NCBI GenBank assembly: GCA_032161045.1
Contig: JAVHTH010000006.1
Strand: one strand, 5' to 3'
From: Fervidibacter sinensis
GTDB taxonomy: Bacteria > Armatimonadota > Fervidibacteria > Fervidibacterales > Fervidibacteraceae
Length of the DNA stretch: 64,000 nucleotides
Under the pieces are notes generated by a model. That model worked only from the letters and a program-made list of their open reading frames with translations. It was not told where the DNA came from and ran no database searches. Below, piece after piece: positions 57,601-64,000 of the stretch (positions are counted from its first letter, which is position 1; each line of letters begins with the position of its first letter). Position numbers and translations under genes: made by a program.

Positions 57601-59940
57601 GATGAACAAGAGCCAATCTGCCAGTCCCGGCGTAATTGTCGGGTCGGCAGGGCGAGGACTTGGCGGCAGGAACATCCTTGCTTGAGATGGTTGAACCAAC
57701 CTCAATCCTGAAACGAACTTGAAAGGCATGACTTGTTGCCGAACATTCCCCTCGTTTTTCAACGCCCCCAAGACAATTCCGACCTCACCCGCTTTCAAAG
57801 CGTTTTCGCCCGTTAAAGCGGAAGCACCGAAGTTTTGGAACGATGCATCGGTGGTGATCTCCTTAAGCCTCAAGAAGTATGAACCTTTGCGCCGCGCACT
57901 AACTGCTCCATCGTCAGCAACAACTCGCAAATAGACATCGTTACCTCTCCCCTTGACAATTGCGACTGGGTCACAACCGATGTAATTTGGCGCGGAGAAA
58001 AGAACTTGGTCGCTCGGCAGGGGTTGACCGTTAGCATCAGTGATTTCCAACTTTGCGTCAAGGGGAGAACCTATTTGCCAAGCCCTAACCTCAATCCAGA
58101 ATGACCTACCTTCGGGCAAGTTGACAACGAACCAATCTTCATCGCCTTCTGCAAGGTAAGCCCTTTCGGTCAAGACATCTGTTCCCACAAGGCTTTTCGC
58201 AAATGCAGGGGTATTGTTAGGCTCAAACGGGTCAAAGGGTGAAACGATTCGGACAGAAACTGGGTTAGTTGTGACAGTTTGAGCGTTATCGGCTGAAATT
58301 TGAGCCACGACACCTGCTACGCCTTCAGAAGCGGCGTCCGCTTGAAATCGCAAAACAACTGATTGACCGGCGGCGATTTTTGCACGAATCCATTGGATTT
58401 GGCGGTTAATCGCATTGAAGGTGCCGCCATCAAGCACAGTAACAGGCGAAAGGATGGACGGGACATTCGGCACCGTCACTACAACATTGATTGCGTCACC
58501 GTTACCTGAATTGGTAACTCTCACCGTAAAGTTGATGGTGTCCCCGATCGTCGCTTCAGTAACAGAGGCTTCAAGGGTTGAGCCTGCAAAATTTGGGAAG
58601 CCAACAACGGGGGGAGGTGGAATCTTCTTCAACGCTTCAAAAGCATCTATGCGACCGCTACCGTAATCATTGTCCTTGCCCGGCGCACCCAAATCAACAG
58701 CGGTTTGCTCAAGGACTTGCTTGAGGAAGTCAACATCAATTTCGTCATAGCGCCTGTTCTTGATGGCGAGGGAAATCATCAGAGCGACCGTGCCAGCAAC
58801 ATGAGGGCATGCCATTGATGTCCCATCCCAACGCTCATAACCGCCTCCGGGGACAGACGACAAAATGTCAACTCCCGGTGCCGAAACATCGGGTTTGATG
58901 ATGTCGCCAATCCCTTCCCAGAAGACGGGACCTCGGCTTGAAAAATCGGCAATATTGTCGTTGACATCGGTTGCGCCAACTGCAAATGACATCGGATAAT
59001 CGCCCGGTGAACCTGTTGTGCGAGGACTTGGACCTTCATTGCCGATGGCAAAAGCAGGGAAGATTTTCGCTGCAATCCAAGCGTTGATAATATCGCGGTA
59101 TTCCGGGATCATTGTGGGTGAGTCACTCATGCCTCCCCAAGAATTGTTCACAACATCAGGATTGTCGTCAGTGTTGGGGTCACCGTCAGGGTCCATGATC
59201 CATTGCATGGCAGCGATTACATCTGGGGTAAAACCGGGGATTGCTCTTGCAACAATTAAAGTCACACGGGGAGCAACCCCGATATGAATACCACTTGCGT
59301 TCCCACCAGCGATAGTGCCAGAAACATGAGTTCCGTGTCCGTCAGGATCAAAAGGTGTTGGATTTCCGTCAAGGAAGTCTGCCCATCCGTTGACGGGACG
59401 CAACTTTCCCCGCAAATCCGGATGATTTGGGTCAATGCCTGTATCAATCACTCCGACGACGACGCCTTCACCTTGAACTTGGAAAGTTTGCCATACTTCA
59501 GGGACGCGAATTTTTTGTAAGCCCCAAGTGAAGTTTTGCATAGGGGTGGCACGGCGGGACGGAATGGGGCGAGGTGTTGGAATGAAATGAACGGAGCGGA
59601 TTGCAGCAACTGACGGGTGTTTCTCAAGCGCTTCAAAAACCTTTTGCGTCCCTTCAACGGCGATGGCGTTGATGATCCAAAAACGGCGATAACGGCGAAC
59701 CTCGCCTTGTTGTTTCCAAGATTCAAGCAGTGGGACAAGTTCGCGCTGACTTCGTTCGGCGGTTTGCATCAGCAGTCGCTTGACAGCAGGGCGGTTTCCG
59801 AAGACAGCGGCGAGGTTAGCCTTTTCTTTGAGGACGACGATTTTGGTTTCAAACTGCGGGGATTGAGGGGAGACGAACTGCCAACCCACCAACAACCCCA
59901 AAACCACCAAGCCGCCCAGAATCAAACTCCAACAGCGCAT
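54631..59940 (-). CDS. giant secreted subtilisin-like serine protease (S8) with Ig-like repeats and FlgD-type C-terminus
   Basis: About 1769 residues: signal peptide (LILGGLVVLGLLVGWQF), a propeptide region (35-120), then the S8 catalytic domain with Asp166 (VIDTGID), His202 (GHGTHVSGT), Asn311 (AIGNEGP) and Ser375 (GTSMACPH). After about residue 450 come CARDB/DUF11-like and DPPC-like beta domains (VTEATIGDTINFTVRVTNSG), Big_1-like domains (LTDGNGQAEATVNL) and a terminal FlgD-like Ig domain (GTHRIIWDGST, GVYLVKVIARDEKG). ATG 59940 has GGGAGGTG upstream. FlgD-like tails often serve surface attachment or secretion sorting. Confidence 0.9.
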   Translation of the reverse strand: MRCWSLILGGLVVLGLLVGWQFVSPQSPQFETKIVVLKEKANLAAVFGNRPAVKRLLMQTAERSQRELVPLLESWKQQGEVRRYRRFWIINAIAVEGTQKVFEALEKHPSVAAIRSVHFIPTPRPIPSRRATPMQNFTWGLQKIRVPEVWQTFQVQGEGVVVGVIDTGIDPNHPDLRGKLRPVNGWADFLDGNPTPFDPDGHGTHVSGTIAGGNASGIHIGVAPRVTLIVARAIPGFTPDVIAAMQWIMDPDGDPNTDDNPDVVNNSWGGMSDSPTMIPEYRDIINAWIAAKIFPAFAIGNEGPSPRTTGSPGDYPMSFAVGATDVNDNIADFSSRGPVFWEGIGDIIKPDVSAPGVDILSSVPGGGYERWDGTSMACPHVAGTVALMISLAIKNRRYDEIDVDFLKQVLEQTAVDLGAPGKDNDYGSGRIDAFEALKKIPPPPVVGFPNFAGSTLEASVTEATIGDTINFTVRVTNSGNGDAINVVVTVPNVPSILSPVTVLDGGTFNAINRQIQWIRAKIAAGQSVVLRFQADAASEGVAGVVAQISADNAQTVTTNPVSVRIVSPFDPFEPNNTPAFAKSLVGTDVLTERAYLAEGDEDWFVVNLPEGRSFWIEVRAWQIGSPLDAKLEITDANGQPLPSDQVLFSAPNYIGCDPVAIVKGRGNDVYLRVVADDGAVSARRKGSYFLRLKEITTDASFQNFGASALTGENALKAGEVGIVLGALKNEGNVRQQVMPFKFVSGLRLVQPSQARMFLPPSPRPADPTITPGLADWLLFISDPNENTLTEVASLPSTSINIGRIWVQDRQGVLFFRAEFVGRMLTRIADIDLTFELDTNVDGSAEAKVRLNATEQALYVGAVRRSLAYLNLSERAVEFGIRWSDLGEPTTLQVRAQLKDSVTGTVDDAPDFDWALLTRDDPTTEQDDGFAFGVTPAAGTIVGGGQITISIIADARTARLGEYSATALVPAAFSTLTSDKSHDLPVSVVAGPPARLILTLSATEVPSTLEPPQVNATAKVTDLAGNPIENQRVRFTVAPTTVGTIDGAATVEKLTDGNGQAEATVNLTGRVGVLTVSAEVIGTTLAASRTLTVRLGDPTILELMTTPAMDEQNNVRVAVNGTVVLQMNLKDAKGNPIARSDSPVRFQIGLIPVEGDLKVLTVVDGDIRSGPTQLADEDGSVNGSVKVTISVGTKAGQMALMVSSPDAPSLSPRSVNVIVQAGMPTRLAFVDSQQENELQSSIVNPLVKLVGEEIVIRVRVLDAYGNPVPNQTVNLTLRRGLSVQTKTYSTGDSGEAEIPLSFSPQDVGNWSFYLTVSGIRLPSDWQQNYRILVLPKLDQVSSERVRGLGLPFLPPTVPTGQNPPSLSEILGVDPQVLQGRIVRYNPISRKFELVDPTAPWTEVGVGFFVKPRQTVNIRPRTGRLPDTDTVEISLQPGWNLISFPIAVPITWQLSTLRVKVGLSVLPLSQASDVVAPFLWRWDDVAGTYRFVYDRTLAQGDFEGEIKPWESYFAYAFQACSLVVPVPATARKENVPGKSTEWQLFSLKVQRKDGTETLLLGLSRNGQVVEAMLPPNPVAPTRVALVGSDGTKAGVSVKPEKQKVTWALVLASGEQDEEVTISAENLATLGRDWTLILVDPIVNATYSLRTGTYRLRLVAGEERQLQIVAERSVEKPLKVQNLKILPLRGKTVAIEFNLTNSAQTEVIVQTLTGRTIRVLDKSFRSSGTHRIIWDGSTSADQSLPIGVYLVKVIARDEKGRIAQGVISAKLK

Positions 59941-60039
59941 ATCGCACACCTCCCAAACTGGTTAAAGACGCACTCTCTCAAACCGCAAAACAATCGCTTT
60001 TCGTTTTAGCACCGCTGTAATGCGCTGTCAAGCCCAAAG

Positions 60040-61029
60040 TTACACATGCAACTCAACGATGTCTCCATCCTGAAGCACGAAATCTTTGCTGACAGGTTGC
60101 CCCGGAAACTCAGCAGAGCCCCAAACTCTCGCATACCTGAGGCGTTCGGGAAAATCGCGGTGAACTTCCTCTGCGAAATCCAGAATAGTAGCGCCCTTTT
60201 TGAGCACGAAAGGTTTGTCAAGTTGAGGTTCTTTGCCCGGCGGCTTTGAGTAAACTCGGATGATGCGCAAGCCTTCAAAAATCATCCGCTTGAGTTCGTC
60301 AAGACCTACTCGTTCTTTTGCCGAAACGGCAATCATAGGCAACCTGTCACCGTAAACCTCCTGAAGCAACACGAACCTGTCTTCGGCTTCGGGTGCATCC
60401 AGTTTGTTCCCGACCAAAATCGCTGCTCGTTCAACAACTGGGTTTGCCGGGTTGTCATCAACCGGTTCCTTGACAAGTTTCACCCTCCTTGCTTCCAAGC
60501 CTTTCAGCAACGCTTCCGCTTGGTCAAAACATTCATCCGTTGATAGGTCAACGATTAGCAACGCTTCATCGGCTCGCCTAACCATCCCAGCAAATGCTGG
60601 TTCAACTTCATCAACGATTGGCGGCGTGTCAATCAATTGGATTTGCAAGTTTTCGTATGGCATCATGACGGGGTAAGGTCGTTGGGTTGTGTATGGGTAA
60701 TCGGCGACTTCAAGTGATACGCCTGAAAGGGCACTTAAAAGTGCCGACTTACCGACATTGGGGAAACCAACCGCCACGACCTGACCTGCCCCGTGCCGAG
60801 GGATGTAAAACGGGTCTGCGCCGCCACCCCGCTTCGCTCGCTGTTGCTGCTCCATCTCTTTTAGTTTTGCGAGGCGGCGCTTCAAATCCGCTTGAATTCT
60901 TTCCGTGCCTTTGTGTTTTGGCAAAAGCGCCAACATCCGTTGCAGCGCTTCAATTTTCTCCTCAATCGTTGTCGCCTTGCGAAAATCCTCCTCAGCCTGC
61001 AAATATTCGGGCGTCAAGTTCGCTGGCAT
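60040..61029 (-). CDS. DRG/Obg-type GTPase with TGS domain
   Basis: Encodes 329 residues: an N-terminal helical segment (EEDFRKATTIEEKIEALQRM and basic RIQADLKRRLAKLKEMEQQQRAKRGG split by the GTPase), a G domain with GFPNVGKSALLSAL, DTPPIV and VGNKLD, and a C-terminal TGS domain (DKPFVLKKGATILDFAEEVH, LQDGDIVELHV). The layout is that of archaeal and eukaryotic DRG proteins, which bind ribosomes; bacterial Obg has other end domains. The role here is presumably ribosome-linked. It is divergent from the amino-acid gene cluster to its right. Confidence 0.85.
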   Translation of the reverse strand: MPANLTPEYLQAEEDFRKATTIEEKIEALQRMLALLPKHKGTERIQADLKRRLAKLKEMEQQQRAKRGGGADPFYIPRHGAGQVVAVGFPNVGKSALLSALSGVSLEVADYPYTTQRPYPVMMPYENLQIQLIDTPPIVDEVEPAFAGMVRRADEALLIVDLSTDECFDQAEALLKGLEARRVKLVKEPVDDNPANPVVERAAILVGNKLDAPEAEDRFVLLQEVYGDRLPMIAVSAKERVGLDELKRMIFEGLRIIRVYSKPPGKEPQLDKPFVLKKGATILDFAEEVHRDFPERLRYARVWGSAEFPGQPVSKDFVLQDGDIVELHV

Positions 61030-61165
61030 CCTCGCTTCACCTCGCTCTATCTACCATTTTTCAACATTGCCACTCCAGATGACAGCGGGCAACACAAGTC
61101 GGATAAAGTCCTGACACATGTTTTAAGCCAGTTGACATAATTGCGGTCGGAGGAGGTGAGGGACT

Positions 61166-62125
61166 ATGATGCGTCAAACCCTTTATGTTCGTGAGGAGCA
61201 AGTTAAGGAGTTGCTTCCCCTCTCGGAAGCGATTGAAGCGGTTGAAGCCGCATTCAAAGACAAAGCGGAAGGTCACGCAGTCATGCCCCCAAAATTGATC
61301 ATCCCCTTACCGGGAGGAGATTTCAGGGCAATGCCAGCCTACTTGCCGAGACAGAAAGTCGCTGGCGTCAAAGTTGTCAACTCCCACCCGAACAACCGGG
61401 AAAAAGGACTGCCGTCGGTTATGGCAACGCTCGTTATGGTTGAACCTGAAACGGGTTTTCCCCTCGCTGTAATTGAAGCGACCTATTTGACGGCACTCAG
61501 AACTGCCGCCGCAGGTGCGTTGGGGACGAGGACGCTTACTAATCCCAATCCACGCAAACTTGCCCTCATAGGAGCAGGCACACAAGGGCGATTTCAACTT
61601 TTATCCCACAAGTTCGTTTTGCCAAATCTGGAACAAGTCTGCGTCTGGAGCCTTGACGAAAATTTAGCGTGGCAACTCAAACGCGAAATGGAGCAACAGT
61701 TGGAAGTTGAAATCAAAGTTTGCCCTGACCCAGAAACCGCTGTGAGGGAAGCAAACATCGTTGTCACCACAACTCCTTCGCGTCAACCCCTTGTAAAAAA
61801 CGAATGGGTTTCCGACGGAACGCATATAACTTGCATCGGGGCAGATGCGCCGGGAAAGCAGGAATTAGACCCGGCAATTTTACAACGGGCTCGTATCTTT
61901 CTGGACGATATGGCTCAAGGGATGGAATCTGGTGAGGTCAATGTCCCGTTGCACAAAGGGTTGCTGAAGCCAGAGCAAATTGCAGGCGAACTCGGTGAAG
62001 TTCTCATCGGCAAAAAGGAAGGGCGAAGGTCAGACGACGAAATCACGGTCTTTTCGTCTACAGGATTGGCAATTCAAGATATCGCTTGCGGCGCGGTTGT
62101 CCTTAGGAAGTTGGGCGTGCTGTGA
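61166..62125 (+). CDS. ornithine cyclodeaminase / mu-crystallin family enzyme
   Basis: Encodes 319 residues with the family landmarks: MPPKLIIPLPGGDFRAMPAYL at the substrate site, RTAAAGALGTRTL, and the Rossmann loop LALIGAGTQGRFQL. Members include ornithine cyclodeaminase, alanine dehydrogenases and delta1-pyrroline-2-carboxylate reductases. The sequence alone does not decide between them. GGAGGAGGTGAGG precedes the ATG at 61166. It is the first gene of a plus-strand run of three enzymes with gaps of 24 and 27 bp, which suggests one catabolic pathway. Confidence 0.82.
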   Translation: MMRQTLYVREEQVKELLPLSEAIEAVEAAFKDKAEGHAVMPPKLIIPLPGGDFRAMPAYLPRQKVAGVKVVNSHPNNREKGLPSVMATLVMVEPETGFPLAVIEATYLTALRTAAAGALGTRTLTNPNPRKLALIGAGTQGRFQLLSHKFVLPNLEQVCVWSLDENLAWQLKREMEQQLEVEIKVCPDPETAVREANIVVTTTPSRQPLVKNEWVSDGTHITCIGADAPGKQELDPAILQRARIFLDDMAQGMESGEVNVPLHKGLLKPEQIAGELGEVLIGKKEGRRSDDEITVFSSTGLAIQDIACGAVVLRKLGVL

Positions 62126-62149
62126 GTGTGTTTGAAGGAGGGGATTGGG

Positions 62150-63031
62150 ATGAAGTTCAGAGGCATTATTCCGCCTATTGCCACACCTTTGAACGAACGG
62201 GAGGAGGTTGATGAACTGGCGCTTCGGAGTTTAGTTCGCCACTTGATTGAGGCTGGAGTGCACGGAATTTTTGTTTTGGGCTCAACGGGCGAATTTGCTC
62301 ACTTGAGGGATGACGAAAAGCGGAGGGCAATTGAATTCGTTATCTCGGAAGTCAATGGCAAAATCCCGGTGTTGGTTGGAGTGTCGGAGTCGGGAACGAA
62401 GCGCTCAGTCTTTTGGGCAAAAGAAGCGGAAAGATTGGGCGCTGACGGACTGGTTGCGGCTCCACCGTTTTACTACCCACTCACCGAACCGGAAATAGAA
62501 AACCACTATCGCGCGCTCGCTTCCGAATGCAGTTTGCCCATCTTGCTCTACCACATCCCTTCAACGACGAAAGTGCGCTTCTCTGTTGGCTTAATTGAAA
62601 GACTCTCTGAGTTGCCGAACATCATCGGCATCAAAGACTCAACTGGCGATTTGGTGTTCGTTTTCACGCTACTTGACGGAATGCGGGACAGGAGTTTCGT
62701 CGTTTTCCAAGGGCACGATCACTTGGTCGCACCGACGCTTCTCTACGGCGCGCACGGCGCAATAAACTCGTTGGCAAACTTGGTCCCAAATTGGTTCGTT
62801 GCACTTTACGAAGCCGTTCAGAAAGGCGACGCTGCTTCCGCAATTGACTGGCAGAGAAGAATCAACAAATTGACAAGGGAACTGGAAGCAATGCCCTTCC
62901 TGCCAGCACTTAAATCAGCGCTCTATTTGAAGGGGCTAACTACTCCTTTCATGACAGCGCCGTTCGTCACTTTAACCGAGGAGCAAAGGGAGAAACTTCG
63001 TGTCGTTTTGGAGAACGAAGGCGTAATTTGA
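62150..63031 (+). CDS. dihydrodipicolinate synthase (DHDPS)-family aldolase
   Basis: About 293 residues of the class I pyruvate aldolases. GSTGEFAHL, YHIPSTTKV and the Schiff-base lysine in GIKDSTGD are visible. In true DapA the second motif is YNVPGRT and its Arg binds the lysine precursor. Here the Arg is replaced by Thr, so a role in lysine synthesis is unlikely, and a sugar-acid, hydroxy-acid or pyrroline substrate is more likely. ATG 62150 lies behind AAGGAGGGG; the frame from 62126 is not used. It lies between the cyclodeaminase-like and malate-dehydrogenase-like genes. Confidence 0.82.
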   Translation: MKFRGIIPPIATPLNEREEVDELALRSLVRHLIEAGVHGIFVLGSTGEFAHLRDDEKRRAIEFVISEVNGKIPVLVGVSESGTKRSVFWAKEAERLGADGLVAAPPFYYPLTEPEIENHYRALASECSLPILLYHIPSTTKVRFSVGLIERLSELPNIIGIKDSTGDLVFVFTLLDGMRDRSFVVFQGHDHLVAPTLLYGAHGAINSLANLVPNWFVALYEAVQKGDAASAIDWQRRINKLTRELEAMPFLPALKSALYLKGLTTPFMTAPFVTLTEEQREKLRVVLENEGVI

Positions 63032-63058
63032 GCGAATTAACAACAGAGGAGGTGCTCG

Positions 63059-64000
63059 TTGGCAGTGCGCATCGCTGTTTTGGGTGCAGGTTCTGATGTC
63101 GGGCGAGTTGTAAGCCACTCTCTCATACTGAGCGACTTGCTTTCTGAAGGTGATGAACTCGTCCTTATCGGTCGGCAAGGGGGCAAAAGCGCTTTCATTG
63201 TCAGGGGCATGGCAGAAGATTTCGCAGAAGCGTTCATTGACAGAGGAGTCAACATCGTCGCTTCTGTTGACCCATCGGACGCTTGGGGTGATTTCGTCGT
63301 TTTCATCGCCAGTGTTCCTGACCCTGCTCACTTCACTCGCATCTTTCACCGAGAAAGGCTCGCCGAAGACAACTTCAAACTCGTGAGTCAACTTCTCCCA
63401 ACTTTGAAAGCGAACCGAGAGAAAATCGGTTGGGTTATTGTCGTGACCAACCCAAATGAGTTGGTCGTGAAGTTGTTAGGCGATGCCCTTGAAACTGACC
63501 GAATTGTCGCAACGGGTGCACTTGTTGACAGTTACCGTTTCAGGTTTGAACTCGCCCGCGATTTGAACATCAAACCGAGCCAAGTTGAGGCTTGGGCTGG
63601 CGGTGAACACGGTCCGAACATGCTGTTTTTCTGGAGCACAGTGAGGGTCAATGGGCAACCGCTGGACGAAATAAATGTCAGCAAGTTGCGTTGTCCGTCG
63701 CGTGAGTTCTTTGAGCAAAAGAAAGCGGAAGCCTTTCAGGTCGCCGAGAGGGTTTTGGGGCAAGAGGGACTTAATGCTGCATATCAAGCGCTGCGACCCT
63801 TCCCCACAGAGGTGAGAGCAATTGTCAAGTCCTACCTGACCCACACTTCTGGTGCGAAAACGGGAGGCATCGCAAGTCAGGCGGTTTTGAGGTTGATGCG
63901 TGCAATTCTTTCCGATGAACCAGTTCTCCTTTGCGCTCAAACTTTTTCGGAGTTCGGCACAATTGGGGTTCCTATCGCTTTGAACCGAAACGGCGTTACT
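63059..64000 (+). CDS. lactate/malate dehydrogenase family protein (cut by window end)
   Basis: An open frame of 314 codons from TTG 63059 (GAGGAGGTG upstream) to the window end. The NAD loop is VLGAGSDVGRV, and VIVVTNPNELV, LVDSYRFR and the catalytic-His motif GGEHGPNM are those of the LDH/MDH family. The R-loop region (IFHRERLAEDN) is diverged, so the substrate cannot be called. It is the third gene of the run starting at 61166. The C-terminus lies beyond the window. Confidence 0.85.
   Translation, partial: MAVRIAVLGAGSDVGRVVSHSLILSDLLSEGDELVLIGRQGGKSAFIVRGMAEDFAEAFIDRGVNIVASVDPSDAWGDFVVFIASVPDPAHFTRIFHRERLAEDNFKLVSQLLPTLKANREKIGWVIVVTNPNELVVKLLGDALETDRIVATGALVDSYRFRFELARDLNIKPSQVEAWAGGEHGPNMLFFWSTVRVNGQPLDEINVSKLRCPSREFFEQKKAEAFQVAERVLGQEGLNAAYQALRPFPTEVRAIVKSYLTHTSGAKTGGIASQAVLRLMRAILSDEPVLLCAQTFSEFGTIGVPIALNRNGVT

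Noticed and set aside
62126..63031. Calling the DHDPS-family gene dapA
   Set aside because: The Arg-bearing YNVPGRT motif of true DapA is replaced by YHIPSTT, and no other lysine genes are near.
1..64000. Insertion sequences, prophage or integrated plasmid
   Set aside because: No transposase, integrase, phage structural or replication gene was found on either strand. The repeats are too short to encode anything themselves.

Overview
The window looks like chromosomal DNA of a thermophilic bacterium of the Armatimonadota (closest in style to the Fervidibacter group). This placement is an inference. It rests on four type IV prepilin-like DUF1559 genes whose products carry the FTLIELL N-terminus, a QYVQDYDE-type segment and a C-terminal H-X9-DG-like motif. 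A ttuA/ttuB pair for the tRNA 2-thiolation used by thermophiles, a long Bacillus-type SRP RNA and many secreted carbohydrate-active proteins fit the same picture. Genes lie on both strands with short gaps, start codons are often TTG or GTG behind GGAGG-type ribosome sites, and recognisable promoters follow the TTGACA-17-TATAAT pattern. There is no prophage, insertion sequence, CRISPR array or rRNA.

Layout. 1-2.1 kb: tail of a small ORF, a PIN-domain nuclease, a HerA-like ATPase and a secreted protein, the first three with 4-bp overlaps. 2.1-8.3 kb (minus): scpA, a zinc-type dehydrogenase, a GH15 enzyme, an unknown possibly TIM-barrel protein and a URO-D-family protein in one tight run. 8.6-15.3 kb: MrfA-type helicase, two prepilin genes each followed by a small membrane protein or lipoprotein gene, DUF2905, queA, nikR. 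15.2-23.1 kb: a large secreted clan GH-A-like glycosidase, an orphan Wzt-type ATPase, an alpha/alpha-toroid-like protein, a threonine dehydratase-like enzyme, moaB and a low-molecular-weight phosphatase. 23.2-28.2 kb: a GAF-rich hybrid histidine kinase and ttuA/ttuB. 28.3-41.7 kb (plus): TPR protein, NAD kinase, and three large secreted proteins (apiosidase-like, GH123/DUF4091-like, and a chain of carboxypeptidase-regulatory-like domains). 41.9-47.1 kb: two more prepilins, an LVIVD propeller protein and a Gfo/Idh/MocA oxidoreductase. 47.2-54.1 kb: SRP RNA with a clear promoter, a REC-HD-GYP-HDOD protein, hflX, a LolA-like protein, topA and tRNA-Glu. 54.2-61.0 kb (minus): a small lipoprotein, a 1769-residue subtilisin-like protease and a DRG-type GTPase. 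61.2-64.0 kb (plus): an ornithine-cyclodeaminase / DHDPS-family / malate-dehydrogenase-family operon that runs off the end.

The most unusual content is a set of short dispersed repeats. I delimited 16 arrays of heptanucleotides of the form five fixed plus two variable bases (GGGACNN, GTGCNNN, GCGTTNN). Thirteen of them are exactly four units (28 bp). Thirteen lie in-frame inside genes: ten in the GH123-like gene at 32943-37151, two in the glycosidase gene at 15234-18806 and one in topA. They resemble the STRR heptamers of heterocystous cyanobacteria. Several palindromic repeat families (GTAGGGC, GTAGGGGC, GAGGGCGAGGCTCCTGCC, a GCCACGAAGCG-type element and a GGTAGCGTC element) sit between genes and also in-frame inside the same GH123-like gene, in the manner of Rickettsia palindromic elements.
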